Positions 54,847 through 64,000 of a stretch of 64,000 nt of DNA are shown one piece after another. Below the pieces are notes generated by a model, which did no database searches, had not been told where the DNA came from, and saw nothing but the letters and a program-made list of their open reading frames with translations. The stretch spans positions 845,360-909,359 of the forward strand of contig ML976659.1 in NCBI GenBank assembly GCA_010015655.1, in the 5' to 3' direction. Position 1 is the stretch's first letter. The number at the start of each line of letters is the position of its first letter. This DNA is from Bimuria novae-zelandiae CBS 107.79. Its lineage: Eukaryota; Ascomycota; Dothideomycetes; Pleosporales; Didymosphaeriaceae. The position numbers were made by a program, and so were the translations under genes.

Positions 54847-57800
54847 TTATACTGACTCCTCTCGATGGATCAGTCGGACGGGTTCAAACCAAATTCTAGA
54901 GTGATACGCATCGACATGGTGGATCTTCGCTTCCCAACGATCGCCTGTTCTATATTCCATTCCTGGGAAATCGAGGATAAAACCCCTCGTGTCAAATCCC
55001 TCAAGAGTGCATCTCGACCTGCCGTCATTGGTTGCTAGATGGATTTCCACTTCAAAGGCCTCTGGCAGCGGAGCCTCTTGGTAGTGGAAGGCTCGCATGA
55101 ACGCCTGTGCGGACCAAAACGCATCTGAAGCAACCGTGGTCGCTCGTATCATTTGCTCCCGGGGGGAAAGCGTGATGATCGATTCCTGCATTTGGCGTTG
55201 AGAAAAAGGTAAGATTGGGCGCGGCGATTCGTCTATTATTTTGGCATTTAGCTTCTGACCTGTGCGTGCCTCGTATCGTAAGGCAGCTTCAATCTGCCAA
55301 TGAGTGATCATGTCACTAAATCGTCTCAATGGGCTAGTGGCCTTGAGGTACGCTTTGGCGCCGATGATGTTATGCGGGAGAGGTGATGAATGCGCTATTG
55401 CTCTGCCCAACGCAGCCAGGTACTGTTGTTGAACAGTTCGGGATACGCCGCCAGGCCTCTCGAGGGCTGGAAGAAGAATCTTTTCGCGAAACTGAACCAA
55501 AGAGAGGGGCGAGATGGGAGACTCCACAGTGCCTCTGAACATGACGGGAATATTTCGCTCGGCACACCAAGACCCTGCCGTGCGGCACGCGAGAAGCATC
55601 ATCTCTTCGACGATGTTGCTGGAATCGATGTTTTCGGCCATAAACCCGGTGTCTCCAGAAGATCGACTGCTGCCACCACGTACCTCAATGATTGGATCGC
55701 CGACCATTCGACGCGCTCTTTCAAGTGATGGTGGTTTCCAGTTTAGCCCTGCCATGTGAGGTTTCTCGTAAACACTAACAGATCCTACGGTGGTGTAACC
55801 AAATCTAACAGCACCAGCAGCTTTGCGGCCCTTCCAGAGAGATTGAGCTGCTGCGTACATGTCACGGAGATTTTGGAGTTGCTCGGCCGTCAATCGGGGT
55901 AGAGGGCGAACGGTTTTCTCGGTGGGAAGTTCACCGCCAACGACCAGTTGTTTGCCTTGTCTTCCTCCAAATTCGTCGTCCAGATACTTTGCCAGCTCAG
56001 TTGGAGTGATACTGACAACCTTTCGTATGACACCATGCTGGATCTTGCTTTCAAGCATGTTTCCTGCATCGTCTATTCGTGTGCTAAACGTAATGACAGG
56101 TCGGTTGTTGTCCAAACTGAAGTAATTCTGTGACGCCCACGAAGGTATCATGGCGAATGATCTTTCAGGAGTGTATACGGTCTCTGTCATGTGTGCAGCA
56201 AGGCCGGACAAAACGTGCGTCTTATCGAAGAAGGCCGTTGGATTAGCCACATGAACGTGTATCCAGTATTCGGACGGTTTGCTTGGTACTCTCTCAATGG
56301 AAACACCATCGTCAATTTCTTTGGCATCCGCAGCGTCGATGCAGAAAACCGTAAGCAAACCCCAATCACGACGCAAGTCGGCCATGGCATCCCGGAAATC
56401 TGGACTCTTTCTTGTTAATTCGGCTTTTGTGCTCAAGAGCTCGAGATTGCGAGAAAGGCGGACAGTTGGCAACATCAGATTCTCGTTATAAAGGGCACGA
56501 TTTTCGAAAGGCGTAATGACACCAACCTCTTGTAACAGTAGATATCCTGAAGACTTGCCGGCCGGGTTCAGGATATCTCCTTCCTGCGACCAACTCATAT
56601 CGTGGTAGCAGCCAGTAGCATGGAGAATCGATGCACAGGCCGAGTGAAGATGGTCGATGTTGGCAAACTGGTCGTTGAGTACCCATGCTTGCAAAAAGTT
56701 AATGATTTGTTGATCCGTCTTGCTGAAGTCCTCGCCCCAGACGGTGTCCCTGATACCCTGAGAAGGTTGCGTAGATGCGCCTTGAGACTGATCGGGCCCT
56801 GTAAATCCAGGACGTGGTTGGCGACGATTCCGACTTTGCGCAATAAGGCGCCTCGCCTTGTCTACAAAATCCAACACATATCTGGCACCGACGCTAGGTC
56901 TTCGCTGTGTATCAGAGCCAGAATTGGCGAGCGCAGCTTCGTATTCCCTATACTCTCGGACCCATTCCTGTACTGTTTCTACGAGTTCGACATCATTCTT
57001 TGGTCTGATGGCAAAGACGTTTGTTAAACGTTGACTACGTGCATCAGCACGGAACCGATACTCGTTGTGCGTGAGCGCTTTTCGGACGGCCAACAATGCA
57101 GGAGGAGAAGGCAACCAAGTCGGGTCGCTCTTCGCGAGGAGCGTCTTCGCAATCTGCGATAGTGTCATCATTCGAGTGCGGGTAGTGTCGGCAAGAGTGG
57201 AGTAAGCCGTATCCAATATGGGCGCATTCGTTCTGTATATGCGCTCCGAATCTTCGGTTAGTTTGTGCAGCATATCTCGAACAGGAGCACCTAAGTCGCG
57301 TGGAACCTGAGCACTGTTTTTGGATTCGAGACCATCAAGCTTGGTAGGTAGGTAAGGAACCAGAGGCTGCAATAAGGCAGGATCAATTGCGCCGGGCACG
57401 GCAAAGGATATACGGTTCAAATTAGAGTGGGTCCATCGTCCGTTGACAGAGTAGAACTGGCTGATAAGCCCGAGTTGCTGCACAAACACAGCCAAAACTG
57501 GTTCACGTCCTGCCCGAGATAGTTCGACAACGTCTCCTGGCTTCAAAAAGAGCCCGATGGTGACCAGCTCTTCGCCTTCGTCCTCTTCGTCCCGCGTCTG
57601 TTCCGTTCCGTGCTCGAGGTTCTCGTCTGCCTTGCTCGCGAAGTTAAGTTTGGCGACATTGTTCTGAATACCGCTATGAGCCGGATGATTCTCGAAAGCA
57701 CTCAGTGTCTCCTCATCTGGTCCGCCAAATTTCTCGTTCCACATTTGGAGATGCTGCCGCGTGGTGAGTTTCTGCCGCGAGGGGTTCAGCAGTGCCGGGT

Positions 57801-58054
57801 CGAAGGCAGGCGCGATGGAGGACGCCGTTTCAGTTTGCGATACCTTGCATGATCAGTTAGAGGTCTTCATCATGAAGATGATTGGCGACACATACGGATC
57901 TGGTGGCGTGAAGCGCGCGTCGCGGCAGGCTGGAAACGACACCTGGGACAATTCCATCTTTGCGCGAGGTTCTCTGTGGAAATCGCCGTTTTTGATTGGC
58001 AAGTCGCCATCGGCATTGCCAGCAGATATTTGATGATGGCGTTGAACGCAACAT
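54847..58054 (-). CDS. dss1: Mitochondrial RNase II-family exoribonuclease (Dss1/CYT-4)
   Basis: The model is complement(join(54847..57843, 57896..58054)), 1,051 residues. A 52-bp intron (GTATGT, CTAAC, CAAG) joins a first exon that encodes a classic mitochondrial presequence (MLRSTPSSNICWQCRWRL, Arg-rich, RRALHATRS) to the body. Residues 150-480 are the divergent N-terminal region. The RNB catalytic domain follows with VFCIDAADAKEIDDGVSIERV, whose aspartates coordinate Mg2+. The end carries an S1-like segment. The arrangement matches yeast Dss1, the 3'-to-5' exonuclease of the mitochondrial degradosome with the Suv3 helicase, and Neurospora CYT-4, needed for mitochondrial RNA splicing and 5'/3' processing. 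Without the first exon the protein would start at MWNEKFGG and lack its targeting signal. Confidence 0.9.
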
Positions 58055-58404
58055 GGTGGGATTTGAGTGAGGTGAATGTCGACTTCTTCTGATCTCAAAA
58101 AGTCGGGGAGGCGCGACCAAGGCCCAAGCGTCGCCGCACTTCTTCCGCGAACTCACCATGTTCCGACGCTCCCCGCTCTTCTTCCTCCTACATCCACACC
58201 ACGAAAAAGGTTCGTACTTAGCGTCTTTCTTATACGTGTAACAATATCTATGTGATGATTTTCAAATTATAGCATGTATTATCCGACTAGCGTTCTGCGT
58301 TAGAAGGTGGAGCAAAAAAATTTCTGACATATTTTTCACTTGTTGGACACATCTCTCATGCGGAAGTGCAGTGCTTACAGACGACAGTGAATAGAAATAG
58401 CGAC
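58055..58404. promoter_or_regulatory. Shared divergent promoter of the Dss1 and MOCS2A-like genes
   Basis: Only 350 bp separate the two oppositely oriented ATGs. A run of A (58314-58320) lies in the middle. No TATA element is obvious for either gene. Confidence 0.6.
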
Positions 58405-58695
58405 ATGGCACCAGTGAAGGCACCTGCGGGCCACTTCTCGATCCTGTACTTTGCTGCCGCATCCACGTACACAACGAAGACCAACGAGCATCTTCCTGCA
58501 CCGTTAGAAGCTCGCGACTTGTTTTCGAAGCTTGAAGACAGGTATCCCGGCATCAAGGACAAGGTGCTGAGTAGCTGCGCGATAACGGTCAACCTTGCCT
58601 ACATCGATCTCGATGGAGACGACGCGCCGGATCTTGGGTTGGTAATCAAAGAGGGGGACGAGGTGGCTATCATCCCGCCTGTCAGCTCAGGGTGA
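58405..58695 (+). CDS. Molybdopterin synthase small subunit (MoaD/MOCS2A-like)
   Basis: A 96-residue protein starts at ATG in context GACATGG. It has the ubiquitin-like MoaD fold: strand FSILYFAAASTYT, helix APLEARDLFSKLEDRYPG, VNLAYIDLDGDD and the terminal EGDEVAIIPPVSSG. The C-terminal Gly is adenylated and thiocarboxylated, and then passes sulfur to cyclic pyranopterin in molybdenum cofactor synthesis. Here the penultimate residue is Ser instead of the usual Gly. In fungi the cofactor serves nitrate reductase and xanthine dehydrogenase. It is a single-exon gene, divergent from the Dss1 gene. Confidence 0.86.
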   Translation: MAPVKAPAGHFSILYFAAASTYTTKTNEHLPAPLEARDLFSKLEDRYPGIKDKVLSSCAITVNLAYIDLDGDDAPDLGLVIKEGDEVAIIPPVSSG

Positions 58696-59224
58696 AGCCA
58701 GTACGTATGTGGGAAGATCATTTGTTGTTATGTTCTTGCAGCGCTCGACGTGTGAGATGGCCGAGGTTGAGCATACTGGGAGTAGGCAGAGAATGTCGCT
58801 GCCGGTCCGATGTCAAAGCACAATGTGCAGGAAGCTAGATGGCCTCACGCCTGGCTGAGCGACGTCTCAACCTAGAGAGTCGCATTTAGGAAGACGTATC
58901 TATCAAGGAAGCCGTGTCTGGGAAGACGTCTCAATTTAGGAAGCCGCGTTGGAGGGCGGCGCACCTGCCGGGTCCGTGGTAACGTCGGAGCCTGGAGTCA
59001 GCGAGTGGTCCACATATAGCAACATGCACCAATAAATCAAACCATGACCGACGAGTGGACAGCAATCTGTATTGTATGCGTGATACAGCCAAAACTGCTG
59101 TCACCCGCTCCTCCCTCACAAAGGCAGCCTTCCTCGGAGCAGTCTTGGCGATGCGCTTAGTCAATCCTTGCTGGCGACGGTTGCAACACACTCCGATGCG
59201 CCGACAGACGCTGCCAAAATAACC
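58696..59224. other. Intergenic with short degenerate repeats
   Basis: Around 58860-58945 the motif GGAAG(A/C)CG(T/C) recurs four times at uneven spacing (for example GGAAGACGTATC, GGAAGCCGTGTC, GGAAGACGTCTC). Its meaning is unknown. The rest is the promoter of the next gene. Confidence 0.5.
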
Positions 59225-61934
59225 ATGGACTCGTCTGCGATAGATCCGCGGCTTTCGCAACAATTCAGCTCCCTCCCGCCGCGCTCTTCTGCGCCGCCGC
59301 AGTCATACAGGGCCGGGCCCCCGCAGCCATTGCCCAACAGCGCAACACCCTACTACCTACCAAACCCAAACAACGCCATCGACCCGGCGCTCGAGCAGAC
59401 GTCACCGACGGGCCCAGAGCACGAGTCGCACGACGAGGACGACCACGACGACGGCGAGCTCGACGGCGCCCACGGCACGCCCGGCTCAGCCAAGTCGCCC
59501 CACGACGCGAAGCGCCCGCGCGCCTGCGATTCCTGTCGCGGGCTCAAGGTGCGATGCGACCAGGAGCGGCCGGACCAGCCATGCAAGCGATGCGCGAAAG
59601 CCAACCGCGCATGCATCACCACGCCGCCGACGCGGAAGCGCCAGAAGAAGGCCGACAGCCGCGTGGCCGAGCTGGAGCGCAAGATTGATGCTTTGACAGC
59701 CACTCTCCACGCCCAGAAGGGCGCTCCCGACCCGCGGTACCCCGGGATCCCGCAGTATGAACCTGCGCCTGGCCCGTACGCGCAGCCTGAGGGAGTCTAT
59801 CGGGTTGGCAGCATAGCACACGACTGGTCCAACGCGCCGTCGGGGCAGGAGCGATACCCAGACATCCCACCGGGCTATAGCCCTGCTCAGAGCATGCCAC
59901 GCGGGCCGGACCCCAAGCGTAGAAGGTTGGGTGATGGAAGCAGCAGTCACTCTACCGTAAGTTGTGGCTTCCGGCTTTGCAACCGATGCTAACATGGTCA
60001 GACCATCCCCGGGGACATGGACGCAGTGCACCGTGATCTGATCGAGCATCACGATACGAAGAGCACGGGAAGAAAAGGCACGCTCCAAGACCACTCCAAC
60101 ATAAGTACGCTCATCGACAGCCTCATGACCCCCGACATCGCCGACCGCATCTTCCAGCGATACGTGAACGACATATGTCCGCATTTCCCCGCGGTGCCTT
60201 TCCCACCGGGCACCACCGCACGAGAGACGCGCGAGAAGAAGCCATTGCTCTTCCTCTCCATCTTGGCGGGCTCGTCTCACGGAGCTACAGAACAAATGGT
60301 TTCCCAGGACGTCCAGCGCGAACTGACAAAGATGCTCAAGGATCAATTCGCCGATATCATCTGGCGCAATGGCGAGAAATCGCTCGAAGTTGTGCAAGCG
60401 CTGCAAGTAGGAGTCTTGTGGTACCGCCCGCCGCTTCATTACGAACAGCACAACTTCTACATGATGGTCAACTGTGCGGCAGTCATGGCGCTTGATTTAG
60501 GTCTCGGCAGACGAAACACCCCAACTGTCATGAAGCTAGCCGTGGGGCCATTCAAGCGATGCCAGCCTAATACCAGCAGCATCGAGTCGCGCAGGACGTT
60601 CCTCGTATGCTACTATCTCTGCATGAGCATCACCATGGTGCTCCGGAGACCAATTCTGTTACGATGGACCAGGTACATGGAAGAAAGCGTAAAGCTTCTT
60701 GAAACGTCGCCCGAGGCACTCCCCTCCGACAAGATCCTCTGCCAACATGTGAAAATGGCGCACATCGGCGAAAGCATCTCCGTGCAATTCTGCATGGATG
60801 ACCCGTCCGTGGAGGTGGCGATATCGGAGCCGAAAGTCATCTACGCTTTGAAGATATTCGAGAATGAACTTCAACAACTCAAGGACGAGAATGCTTCTCT
60901 ATTTAAAGAGGTCGATCGTAAGTGGTGCGAAGATTCGGACTGGGAACCCGACTAAATTGCCACAGCTGCCTTACGTCTCGGTGAATATGTTGCAAACTTG
61001 TACATGCACGAGATTGCGCTACATCACAATCAGAGCCCGGCCGACTTCCAGCCGCCTTTCCCCCATGAAACCTTTGCTTCTGGTGTGACCAACAAAGAAG
61101 CCGTAGGCCCTGCTCACATAGGTGCCCTTGGCGAGTGTTTGACAGCTACTCACGGCATTCTCGACACTATACTCAGCGTGCCGCTTGACACGCTACTCAC
61201 ACTACCGGTCATCTTTTGTAAGTAGCTTTACCAACGTGTAATGGCATTGAGCTAACGTTTACTGGCCAGGCGTGAGGGCAGTCTACGCAATTGTTTGCTT
61301 AATGAAGATGTGGGTTTCAGTGACGACTTCTGGGGAAGTTGGCTCTTTCATCAATAAGGATCATCTTCAAATCGAGACCTATACGGAGCGTTTGGTCACC
61401 ATGTTCAATGCTATAGTATCCCGCGATGCGCAGTCTCCACACGGCAAGTTTTATTTTGTGGCCAAACGTTTGCAAGAGCGCTTCGCACACATTAAAGAGG
61501 GGGCGTCCAAGGCCGAGCAATCGTCGGACGGGAACGAGGATTCGCGCTCCTCAACCGTCAAATCCACGTCAAAGCCACGTTCGCGGCAATCGTCGCAGAA
61601 TCAGACACCTCTCCATCTACTTTCTGAGGTTGCAATGGGAAGCAGCAACACGGCCTCTGAGCAGACGTCACAACCACAATCACAGACTCAAATGCAGCAG
61701 ACACAAGCGCCTCCCCAAGCGGCGATGCAAGGCTGGTATCCAAACCTACCTAGTCAACAACTCGCGCCAGACTTGATGGGCATGCCGCACGGCAACTTCG
61801 ATCCGAATTTCGACTTCACTCAGTTCGACCTGAGTACTGGCTCAGATGCCGATCTGAGCGCATTGTTCATCCCTGACAGCATGATGTGGAATTTTCCGCC
61901 TGATATGGGCATGCAAGGCTACAGCGGATTTTAA
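59225..61934 (+). CDS. Zn2Cys6 transcription factor of the War1/Leu3-like type
   Basis: The CDS is join(59225..59956, 60002..60917, 60966..61217, 61270..61934), 854 residues, with introns of 45-52 bp and consistent phases. The zinc cluster is ACDSCRGLKVRC...PCKRCAKANRAC (about residues 100-130), directly followed by a basic TRKRQKKADSRVAELERKIDALTATL linker/coiled coil. The middle homology region spans about residues 270-600 (IADRIFQRYVNDICPHFP, MMVNCAAVMALDLGLG). The tail has Gln-rich stretches and a short acidic end (FDLSTGSDADLSALFIPD) suited to activation. The KVRC...TRKRQKK layout resembles factors annotated as War1-like or PrtT-like in filamentous fungi, which regulate weak-acid tolerance or secreted proteases; which one applies here is not decidable from sequence alone. 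Confidence 0.88.
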
Positions 61935-62922
61935 AGCAGCTGCGGCCTGGATGTATGATTATAAATGCTGTTATGAGCTTATGATTCGTTAAACGCAGAT
62001 GTCGTGTTATATAGGAGCAGAGGGCATTTGCATTACTACTAATAATTCACTTCGCACGATGAAAATGCTGGCTTGAATTAAACCCTCGCCTGTCATACTA
62101 AAATGCTTGTTTGGCACTGATTGTCAGGGACGTGGAAAGAGTCGTACTCGCTGTTTCTCGGGACAGCTAAGATCAGCTGTTGCTCGGTCCTTTGCCATTC
62201 TTTACTCATTACTGGGACATCGACGTCGTCACTGCATGTGTTATCTTCCCGTTGCCCACGGAATTATTCCGCTGAGGTTTCTGTGCTTACCAACGACCTG
62301 GACAGATCATGCGACACACTGCAACTGAGAAACGCGATAATGATAGCAATAGAAGGGCGGACCGGAACAATGCACTAATACCGCTAACTTACTTATCACC
62401 ACATACGCATTCGTGTAAAAATTGTAGACAGTCGCGTCTCACCACGTGCGTCATACCCTAGCCCGGAGCTAATCGGGGCAAGGCTGTTTCTCACAACCTA
62501 CGGCCGGTCGTCCACAGGCCGTCGTATCGGAACATATCTAAGTGACGATCAGAGCGCCACCTCTAGCTATTAACATGTTCCAGGCAAATGGTAGGGCGTA
62601 CCACAGGGTCAGCGCGAGGTGGTGGCTGCGGCCGCCGGAGTAGAAGTTCAAAGCGGAGGCGTGATGCTTATCTCTCGTCCGGCCTGGGTGGAGAGCTAAT
62701 TATCGAGCACGAAAGGAGTGGGTGTCATACTGGATTGCGAAAGAGGTATATATAAGAGGAGGACAGGTAGTACGAGTGGGTCTGCATTGCTCTCCCTCAT
62801 TGAGATCATCTACTCCGTTTGAGTTGTTCGTTCGATTGGACATCCTCCCTCCCAGAGACAGACTCGGCGAAAACATCAGGTTCCCAGGATTCTCAACGCA
62901 CTGTGTTTGATTGGATTCTACC
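61935..62922. other. Intergenic, promoter of the SDR gene
   Basis: No coding frame is supported. A TATA element lies at 62747. The region downstream of 61935 is the 3' end of the transcription factor gene. Confidence 0.5.
62747..62755 (+). promoter_or_regulatory. TATA box (TATATATAA)
   Basis: TATATATAA lies about 170 bp upstream of the SDR start codon, followed by a CT-rich leader. It is a plausible core promoter. Confidence 0.5.
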
Positions 62923-63872
62923 ATGGCCACTCAATATCCCCTCGCTGGCCAAACCGCCCTCATTACTGGTGCCTCGCAAGGCATTGGCGCGGCCAACGCC
63001 ATCCACCTCGCCTCACTCGGCGCAAAGGTCGTCATCAACTACTCCTCCAACGCGGCGCCCGCCGAAGCTCTCGTCAAAGAGATTGGCACTGACAAGGCCA
63101 TCGCTATCAAAGCTAATGCAGGCGACGTTCAGGACATCGAGCGCCTTATTTCAGAAACGCTGGCCTGGGGCGGCGGCAAGATCGATATCTTGATCCCAAA
63201 TGCAGCGGAGGGCGCGCTGACGTGCAGCCTGGAGAATACAACTGAGGCGGACTTTGATAGGGTTGTCGGGTTGAACATCAAGGGGCCGTTCTTTTTGGTG
63301 CAGGTGAGTTTCAGACAGCCTCAACAGAGGAACCAACCTCTCAGGTACAAAGTAGATGCAGTCAGCCACTGTATTGCTCGTCCAGAGGTAACAAACAAGA
63401 CCAAGACATCTCTAAATAAAACCGTCTTACCCAATCTTGTACTTTCACGATCGGGGAAGCGTGCCGCATTGGTAATTACTAACTTTGGAAATAGAAAGCA
63501 GCACCGCATATGCCTCCCGGGTCGCATCTCCTCCTCGTGTCCACCTCCCTGACCGGCGTCACACAGATTACGGCAAACTACCTTCTCTATGTCGCGACGA
63601 AGGGCGCTATCGAGCAGATGACGCGCGTGCTGGCGAAAGATCTGGGTCGTAAGGGGATTCTTGTGAATGCGATTGCGCCGGGACCGACCGCGACAGCGCT
63701 GTTTAAGAAGGGAAAGAGTGAGGAGTTGATCAAGACGATCTCCAGCTGGAATCCGTTCAATCGTTTGGGCGAGCCGGAGGAGATCGCACAAGCGGTGGGG
63801 TGGCTGGTGGGAAGTGGGAATACATGGGTTACGGGGCAGACTGTTAGGGCGAATGGCGGGATGGCAGTGTAG
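62923..63872 (+). CDS. Short-chain dehydrogenase/reductase (SDR)
   Basis: The CDS is join(62923..63303, 63495..63872), 252 residues. Classical SDR motifs are present: cofactor loop TGASQGIG near residue 17, LIPNAAEG, NIKGPFF, the catalytic Ser in LLVSTSLTG, YVATK carrying the catalytic Tyr and Lys, and IAPGPTATALF. The C-terminal segment NRLGEPEEIAQAVGWLVG...VTGQTVRANGG is typical of the 3-oxoacyl-ACP reductase-like group, here probably NADP-dependent given the YSSN after the second strand. The substrate is unknown. The intron (191 bp) is three to four times longer than most in this window and contains a dispersed repeat. The junction restores FFLVQ/KAAPHMPP in phase 0. Confidence 0.9.
63320..63465 (+). 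repeat. Dispersed ~150-bp repeat, intron-borne copy
   Basis: This lies wholly inside the SDR intron. The core 63343-63444 is 102 bp, bounded by AGGTACAA and TTGTACTT, and matches 10664-10765 in length, end sequence and several 10-18-bp blocks. Confidence 0.75.
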
Positions 63873-64000
63873 TTGGTCTTAGGAAGAAGGCGACATGGCT
63901 CTCGCATTAAGGTAGAGGTAGGCCATAAAGGCCAGATTATAACGCTAGAAAAGGTAATAAGTACCCCTAGGATAGATAATACAATGGCTAAGCTTTAATT
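63873..64000. other. 3' flank, onset of a possible TA-rich block
   Basis: After about 63920 the sequence becomes TA-rich (for example CCCCTAGGATAGATAATAC), resembling the starts of the mutated repeat blocks elsewhere. The window ends before this can be judged. Confidence 0.4.

Noticed and set aside
50389..63872. A secondary-metabolite cluster (two Zn2Cys6 factors plus an SDR)
   Set aside because: There is no polyketide synthase, peptide synthetase, terpene cyclase or P450, and housekeeping genes lie between the factors.
1..64000. CRISPR arrays, operons, prophage or other prokaryotic systems
   Set aside because: The sequence is clearly eukaryotic (spliced genes, fungal families), and no regular spacer-repeat pattern occurs.

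Overview
The window looks like chromosomal DNA of a filamentous ascomycete. Genes carry short GT-AG introns (mostly 48-77 bp), gene-rich segments have balanced base composition, and these are interrupted by very TA-rich blocks in which transposon coding sequence is full of stops such as TGG to TAG. That pattern is typical of repeat-induced point mutation (RIP). The gene set (Rck2/Srk1 kinase, PiT phosphate permease, Dss1/CYT-4 ribonuclease, NDUFAF3, FYVE-RING ligase, two Zn2Cys6 regulators, a secreted GH3 enzyme) fits Pezizomycotina. Dothideomycetes is my guess only.

Layout. 1-15.3 kb: the cut-off right end of a hAT element, a small cysteine protein, a secreted GH3 glycosidase, a long non-coding stretch, the Rck2-like kinase, an unknown multi-exon gene, the complex I assembly factor NDUFAF3 and another unknown protein. 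15.3-24.4 kb: one RIP-mutated non-LTR retrotransposon (LINE) lying on the minus strand between 13-bp target-site duplications. A short hAT element (8-bp duplication) and an intact Fot1/pogo-type element with 42-bp perfect inverted repeats are nested in it, neither of them mutated. 25.0-26.9 kb: a second TA-rich block, unclassified. 27-44 kb: Na+/phosphate permease, a GFA/CENP-V-type gene broken by one stop codon, two small unknown proteins, a large Flc/TRP-like membrane protein, a Pib1-like FYVE-RING E3 ligase and a 74-bp minisatellite. 44.2-50.4 kb: gene desert with a third RIP block. It holds a dead Tc1/mariner transposase, itself interrupted by a 223-bp TG...CA insertion, and it is flanked by inverted arms. 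50.4-64 kb: a Zn2Cys6 factor, the mitochondrial RNase II family protein Dss1/CYT-4 head-to-head with the small subunit of molybdopterin synthase, a second Zn2Cys6 factor and a short-chain dehydrogenase whose only intron contains a dispersed repeat.

The genes are ordinary single-copy housekeeping and regulatory genes; I see no secondary-metabolite cluster or defence system. The most informative content is the transposon stratigraphy (old mutated elements with young unmutated ones inside), the intron that carries a repeat also found 52 kb away, and the single-nonsense pseudogene. Exon boundaries were deduced by eye from splice consensus, reading-frame continuity and family resemblance; no search was run.
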